A stretch of 64,000 bases of DNA from Euphorbia lathyris (lineage: Eukaryota > Streptophyta > Magnoliopsida > Malpighiales > Euphorbiaceae): contig NC_088912.1 in the NCBI RefSeq assembly GCF_963576675.1, positions 12,485,001 to 12,549,000 on the forward strand. Reading direction: 5' to 3'. Under the pieces are notes generated by a model, which made no database searches, was not told the DNA's origin, and was given only the letters and a program-made list of their open reading frames with translations. Of the stretch, positions 58,070 to 64,000 are shown in pieces; position 1 is the stretch's first letter, and each line of letters begins with the position of its first letter. A program made the translations under genes and the position numbers.

Positions 58070-58323
58070 AATCATCAAGAGAAACTTCCTTTTACGGTTG
58101 TACTCACATGGTTTGATCAATTTCTGGTCCGGTCTTTGAATGTCCGAAATCATCAATTTGGGCCATTAGATTTTGATCAGGCACAATATTTGATGATTTC
58201 ACGTCTGGATGAATGCTTACAACCCAAGGTAGTGAAGGCCTCTAGCAGCTGCAATGCATATCTTCAACCTTTGCTTGCAACCCAAGTTGGGATTACCTGA
58301 TAAATTTGAAGACCTTACATGAT
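58070..58323 (-). pseudogene. CrRLK1L kinase fragment, copy C
   Basis: This is the counterpart of 15585-15840 with a few substitutions. The frameshift within the catalytic loop is shared, so it predates the duplication. Confidence 0.82.
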
Positions 58324-58563
58324 GCCACTATGATGATTTTATCAGTGCTTTGCCTTTTAAAGAATACAGTGATTCCAAGGTTGATATCCTCAATATTTCC
58401 CTGAAATAACAAGGCTTTTGTACGAACCTTTCTTGCTTTATTGTTTTTACACCTGTCAATGAGGCAGTTTGGATATTGTCATTCCTTTCGGCCTATGCTA
58501 TTTTTAGGTGGCAATGAAAGACATATCGACCCTCTAATTGTCATCATGCATCTCAACATTATT

Positions 58564-59026
58564 CTTTTTTTTTATAAAGAGAGACAATATATTACGAAGC
58601 ACACCGAATAAATTCATTCTGAATACAAAAAGAAATACAATCAGGGAAATCTTCAATGAGAATTTCCATTTGTGAAAGGGAACGTGCCCACGCAGCTAAA
58701 TTATGAGCAGCAGTATTTGTTTGTTGTCTTTCATGCACGAACTGAACAGATTCAAAAGAGCTAACTACCTCAAAAATATCACCAAGAATAACACCCAACC
58801 AATTTGACAAAACCTTATCACCTTTTAACAGTTGAATAGTTGAGGCTGAATCAGTAGCTACTAAAATAGTATAATAACCACAATCCCGAACTATTCGTAA
58901 CGAATATAGATTGTTAATAACTCACCATGTAAATCCAACAAAGTAGAACCAATTGGGCCACCACCTGACATGGAAACTAATCCATTGCTATCCCTGACAA
59001 CAATACCAAAAGATCCAATAGATGTT
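58564..59026 (-). mobile_element. LINE RNase H tail remnant, copy C
   Basis: This is the counterpart of 16082-16544, with the same open stretch (58592-58810) and one codon change (D to S in FEVVDSFES). Confidence 0.82.
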
Positions 59027-62000
59027 TTGCATTACAACATTTATTACATTATATTGCATTACAGCGTACCAAAAACCCGGGGGTGTCAACCTAGCTGGGA
59101 TGTCCGACGGTTTGATGAACTCGTCCCGACCCTTTAATATAATTCTATGGATGAATGATTTTGTGGTAAATGCTGCAACAAGCTCTCTTCTGCAGATTCT
59201 ATTGATTGATTATAAGAATTCAAAGTGTTGTTTGCTATATCATTCTTGCTGTTTATCCATGTATGAGCATTTACTTCACCGTCGACTGGTCTCCACTAAA
59301 AATTATCCCTGAACGATATTTATTATCAAATAAATTGCCTCTATCATTCTTCCTTCTTATTTCTTTATTTCTGTATTTCCTTTGCTAATCTGAAAAAATT
59401 TCGTGATGGCCGGAAAATTCACAGCGGTGGCCGAAAACTGGAACCGTGTGCCAGAAACATCAACCTTGTGGCTGGAATTTTCTGTAAAAATGGTGCATTG
59501 TAAAGATAAATGAAGAGAGAAAGTCTAAGAATTGATTAAGGAGAGAGAAATATGATCTGTATTTATTGTGGGGTTATTTTATTTTGGTTTCATTGGATGG
59601 GTTGAAACCATTGAGGACTTTCCCATATGTATAATAGATGACATATTTAGAATTAAGTTTGATAATCTGATTTAGTTGTAATTTTATAATTAGTTACCAT
59701 TTTTCAGAAAAAATACAAAAATAAACCTTGTGGTTTGAGCCAATTTCAAACATAAACTATATGGTTTAAAAATTTACAAACGGATACCTTGCGGTTGATT
59801 CTGTTACGCCATCTCCAACCATATAGAGTTACTACATCAACACTTCTATAATCGTCTACTCGATTTAGAACTCTAAAATGAATATTTTTGTTGATGATGA
59901 GGTGTAGGAAAAAGTAACCGGTAAAAGAGAGGTTGACGAGTGAGAAATGAGGTGTAGTATAGTGATTGGGTAGGAATATTATTAAAAATTAAATTATAAA
60001 ACAAATGAATATAAAAATAAAAATATCCATTTGACTTAAAACCATTTGTTAGTTTAGACTATCTTTGCTAACGGAATCAACCTTAATGTACCAATTTGTC
60101 AACTTTAAAGCACGTAGTTATTTTTGAAAATTACTCAAACCACATTGTTTATTTTTATACTTTTTTCTATTTTTTTGGGATAAAGTGCAAAAATACCCCT
60201 AACTTTTACAGTCAGGAGCAATTTTACCTCTATTGTCTACAATAAAGCAATTTTACCCCTAACGTTGTCAAATTGAGTCAATTTTAGACATTATTATAAA
60301 ACACAGATATTTTGTTCCTTATTCTGGACTAATTGCATATCAATTTGTAATGCAAAAATATTTCATATTTCCCATGATTTAATAATAGAATCAGAGATTA
60401 ATATTTCGCTGAATGATTTTGATTTTTTTTACCCAACTCTTACAAAAAGCATTATATTTTTCTTAAAATTTTTTTGTCTAATCATATGTTTATGATGTGT
60501 TCCTAATGAGTGATAAAATGACTCACATATGAAATATAGATGATAAGAGCTGCCAACATTAGGGATAAAATTGCACCATTTTAGACTGTTAGATGACCCA
60601 CTATCTCTTATCTTGTTTGGTATTGCTGAGGATTTCTTTTCTATATGGATTTAAAAACTTGAATCAGAAGGGTTGCTTTCTCCCATGCATTGCTCTCATG
60701 GTACTTGCTTCCCGACCCATTTACTTTATGCGGATGATATGCTGTTATTTGCTAAGGCCACAAAGCTTAATGTGCGAGCCATCAGAGCACTATTCCATAC
60801 ATATGGAAATTTCTCGGGTCAGAAGGTCAGCTAGGAGAAATCGGCGGTTTACTATCATGTAGTCTTGGAATCAGACGGGCGACCTTGCCTATCACATACC
60901 TTGGAGTCCCGCTCTTTAAGAGTGCTCTAAAGTCTCGACATTTGATCGGTTTGGCGGATCGTTTTCTGAACACTTTTAGTCAATGGAAGGGAACAACACT
61001 CTCCTTCGCGTGCCGAATAACTCCAATTAAGGATGCTTTAACAAGGCCCTCATACACTCATTCATGATTTACAAATGGCCTGGTGCACTTGTAAAACGTC
61101 TAAATAGAGGGGTTCATAATTTTTTATGGACTGGCAGCCGTGATTCAAGGAAACTCCTCACTATCCCCTGAGAGACTTGTTGTCGGAGCCGAGTGGGCGG
61201 AGGCCTTGGGGTAAAACATTTTAGGCTCTTTAACACTTCGTTGTTTTGGAAGTTCTGATGGGGTCTGATTAAGGACTCGAACTTAGTCATCTCCTTATTA
61301 AAAACACGATTCTTCTCAGCGGTGGGTATTCAAAGAGCGGTTATCGGAAGCTCGATGGTCTGGTCCTCATGTAAAGGCACTTATGGCACAATATGTATGC
61401 AGGTTCATTGGTGGATTAGAGCTTCATCGCGTCTGGATTTTTGGAATGACCACTGGATAAAGCCAACGGTGGCTCTGAGATTGGGTCTTCCGGTATCCCA
61501 ACAGCGGGTGTTGTGCAACAAAATGGAGGAATTCCTAAATGGGGATTGTTGGAAAAATCTTCAAGAACTACCCGATGATGTTCAGTAGGATATATTATTG
61601 ATTAAAAGAAGGATAGACATGGAGGATTTGTTTGTCTCGGAGCCGGATCCTTCGGGGCAATTCACTGTGAAACATTTCTACAAATCTCTCTGTCGAATGA
61701 CGGCTCAGGTTCCATGGTACCGATTCATTTCGTGCGTTTTCATTCCTCCATCCAGGGCTGCCGTGAGTTGGAAAATCATACATGGTTGTGTTGCAACTTT
61801 TGATAAACTATAGTCCCGTGTCTTCTACCTTGCATCCCGATGCTCGTTTGTAAGTGTGCTACAGAATCCCAGGATCATCTATTCATTGCTTGCTCCTTTG
61901 CCATGGTCCTTTGGGATGAAATGGAACTAATTTTTTGCATCAGCATTAACAGAACATGTACTTTTGGAGTTTTTTTCTCTCAATTAACTCAAATTCTTTT

Positions 62001-63882
62001 TGGCAAATTTATCTTGGGTGTTTGGAAAATTGTGGTTTGCTCTTGTCTTTAGTTAATTTGGACCTCAAGGAATGTTGTTGTGTTCAATAACGATCCCCCT
62101 TTAATCCAAAATTCTATGCTGAAGTTACATTTATACATCATAGAATCGAGCCGCGAAATTCCCAGCGGCCCCTCACACTCTGATAGACAAATGATATGGT
62201 CGCTAGGGATCCCAGCGCGACCACCCTCGGTGCCAAACATTAAACTTGTGAGATGGATAACACCGCCCCGCGACTGATAAATGTCAACACCGACGGATCC
62301 ACTATCAGCTCTCCAGGTGCGGCCGGTGCAGGGGGTATTTTTTGGAACTATAGAGGCTTTGTGTTTGGCTATTTCGCCTTCCCAATTCCTGACTCTTATG
62401 CGCACTTGGCGGAATTACGGGTTGTGATTTTTGCTATTGACATTGCTTGGGAGCATGGATGGTTTAAACTTTGGGTAGAGGCGGACTCCCTTTATATTGT
62501 TAATCTGTTAAACTGGCGCACCTCTAAGGTCCCATGGGTGGTGACCAGACAATGATGGTTGCACTGCCTACAACAATACGCTTCGATGGAGGTAGTTGCC
62601 ACACACATATTCAGAGAGGGTAATCGTGTTGCTGATGCTTTAGCTAATTTTGGAACTAACTCCAATGGTATTCATTAGTGGAGCTTGGCTCCAACCTTAT
62701 ATTCTTTGTTTACTTTTTATGATCTTCGTAACTTAGCTCATTTACGTTTTAGATAACTCTCTCCCTCTAGTTTGTAATCATTTTTGCATTTATTTATTCT
62801 ATCGGGTTTTGCGGCGTTTGGTTGTGGGGGTGCCAACCTAGTTGGGATGTCCGTACTAAATAGTTTAAAATTGTTGATGAGTCGGGCACATTAATCGAAG
62901 AATATCCTCTTGCACTGGGAACAGTCCCCTGAATACACTCCGACGATTAAGTTAGTAACGGATGTATAGAGAGAGGAAATCCAAGTGCTTAGTGAGAGAA
63001 GAAGTTATGTATGTGTGGTTACGGTGGGGGTATTTATAGGTTTCCGCTTTAGCTAGGGCTAGTCTGCATCCCTGAGGCCTCCATACAGACGTCCTTCTCT
63101 AGTGGCACAGGGCACTCGTCCGGGTCTGATGACCGTCTAACATCAGGGACCGGGATCGATGGTGCATGAAGGAGGGATCTTTATTTGCTTCATCTTTATT
63201 TCCTCCGATTGTTATGGTTGATCGACGGCCACTTTGTGCAATCTTAGCCACCAGAGTAGTCTTTTATTTCGCCAAACTTGCAACAGATCTGAGCAACACC
63301 GTTTTTAACAATCAAATATGGATCCAATACAAACAATTACAAATCTGATGTTTATTTTCAATTAATTTGTAAGTTGTAGTTTGTTTGACTGCACTCTGAT
63401 GTTTATAAATGTAAATTTTCTCATACTGAGTGAACAAAATCAACAGTTATTTTCTTCTTCATGATTCACACAAAATGAATTGGCAGATTTTATGATCCAT
63501 TTGAATAGATGTGTGAGTTGTAGTTGGTTTGGTTGCATTCTGATATGTTTGGTTCATAGAATGCTTTTGTGTATGGATACATTAGGATTCTACTTCTTAC
63601 TTTTTTCGTGTTTCATTTGTAGATGAGGTCCCAATTGGAATAGATTTTTTCTTAATCTTAGCGATCAGAGTAGTCTTTCTTGTTGTAGTTTGTTTGAGTG
63701 CAATCCCATGTTTATAAATATTTAAGGTTTTTAGTGTATAAATATTTAGATCTGCTGATGACGAGGAAAGAGTACTGAATACAGTATGAATTGACTTCTT
63801 CTTCTTTCCATTTCTTATTTGCATATGATGTCACAATTTTAATAGACTTTTTTTATTCTTCCTTTGTTAAATTATAGATCTG
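59027..63882 (+). repeat. Composite repeat block, copy C
   Basis: This is the counterpart of 16545-22312 with an internal deletion of about 940 bp (junction near 63195) that removes one and a half hairpin repeat units and the AT-rich part before them. Confidence 0.9.
60595..62880 (+). mobile_element. 5'-truncated LINE, copy C
   Basis: This is the counterpart of 18118-20400. It is broken at different additional positions: a TAG inside the block after YADD near 60832, a TAG near 62050, and a TGA where copies A and B read CGA near 62552. Hairpin tail is at 62833-62845. Confidence 0.9.
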
Positions 63883-64000
63883 CAGAAGGGAGGACGCCCC
63901 GCGTGTCTGCCATTTTGCCCATTCCGTTGATAATTTCTCTTACGCATGGACTGATTTCAGAGATGTTGACTCAGCCACGCTTCGCGTAGACCGGAGTACG
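63883..64000 (-). mobile_element. Athila LTR fragment, copy C (cut by window end)
   Basis: It begins at the same break as 22313, with the half doublet at about 63894 and the next doublet starting at about 63977. It shows that copy C continues beyond the window into the region equivalent to 22430 onward. Confidence 0.8.

Larger units (their letters stand above)
42399..64000. repeat. Large direct duplication, copy C
   Basis: This is the second unit of the duplication, beginning 357 bp after the H2B stop codon. Gene order and orientation match 1-22312. The window ends while homology is still running, inside the Athila LTR fragment that corresponds to 22313-22430. If the arrangement is a tandem array, the unit is about 42.4 kb and contains the H2B gene; that is inference, because both outer ends lie outside the window. 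Confidence 0.96.

Overview
This is plant nuclear DNA, most likely from a eudicot. The evidence is an AT-rich background, an intronless plant-type histone H2B gene, plant LINEs with a zf-RVT plus RNase H tail, Athila-type Ty3/gypsy elements with a tRNA-Asp-type primer site, and fragments of plant gene families (class II trehalose-phosphate synthase, F-box with associated domain, CrRLK1L kinase). No species call is possible. The only gene that looks intact is the H2B gene at 41608-42042 (+). Almost everything else is transposable-element DNA or broken host-gene pieces.

Layout. Positions 1-22312 (copy A) and 42399-64000 (copy C) are the same sequence in the same order and orientation, offset by about 42.4 kb, so the window spans two units of a large direct duplication. 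Each unit holds, left to right: a Ty1/copia gag remnant (-), a hAT-like terminus, a 5'-truncated LINE (+), a long AT-rich stretch, the last exon of a trehalose-phosphate synthase (+, internally deleted), an F-box pseudogene (-), a pol-less Athila element (- strand: LTR, primer site, gag, short env-region ORF), a CrRLK1L kinase remnant (-), a LINE RNase H remnant (-), and a 5.7-kb composite block. The block contains a LINE tail, two MITE-like elements, a large LINE piece with its YADD motif, and a tandem hairpin repeat. A third copy of only the block (copy B) lies at 33098-38782. Copy C starts 357 bp after the H2B stop codon, so a second H2B copy is predicted just left of position 1.

The unique central part (22313-42398) holds an Athila 3' half with a MITE carrying a perfect 9-bp target duplication. 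It also holds a young, complete-ended but internally scrambled Ty3/gypsy element (24801-31326, - strand, 5-bp target duplication AATAT), block copy B, a LINE remnant (-), a 91-bp tandem repeat and the H2B gene.

The most unusual signal is in the Athila family. Its LTR, its internal non-coding part and the DNA outside the LTR carry at least 20 doublets of the gapped palindrome ACGCNNNGCGT. The two members start 21 bp apart in all but two doublets (20 bp). Successive doublets are most often 72-73 bp apart, with 94, 95, 104 and 105 also seen; nearly all are close to whole numbers of DNA helical turns. The spacers between doublets are much less conserved than the doublets. I know of no described element feature like this, and I propose it as a helically phased protein-binding array.
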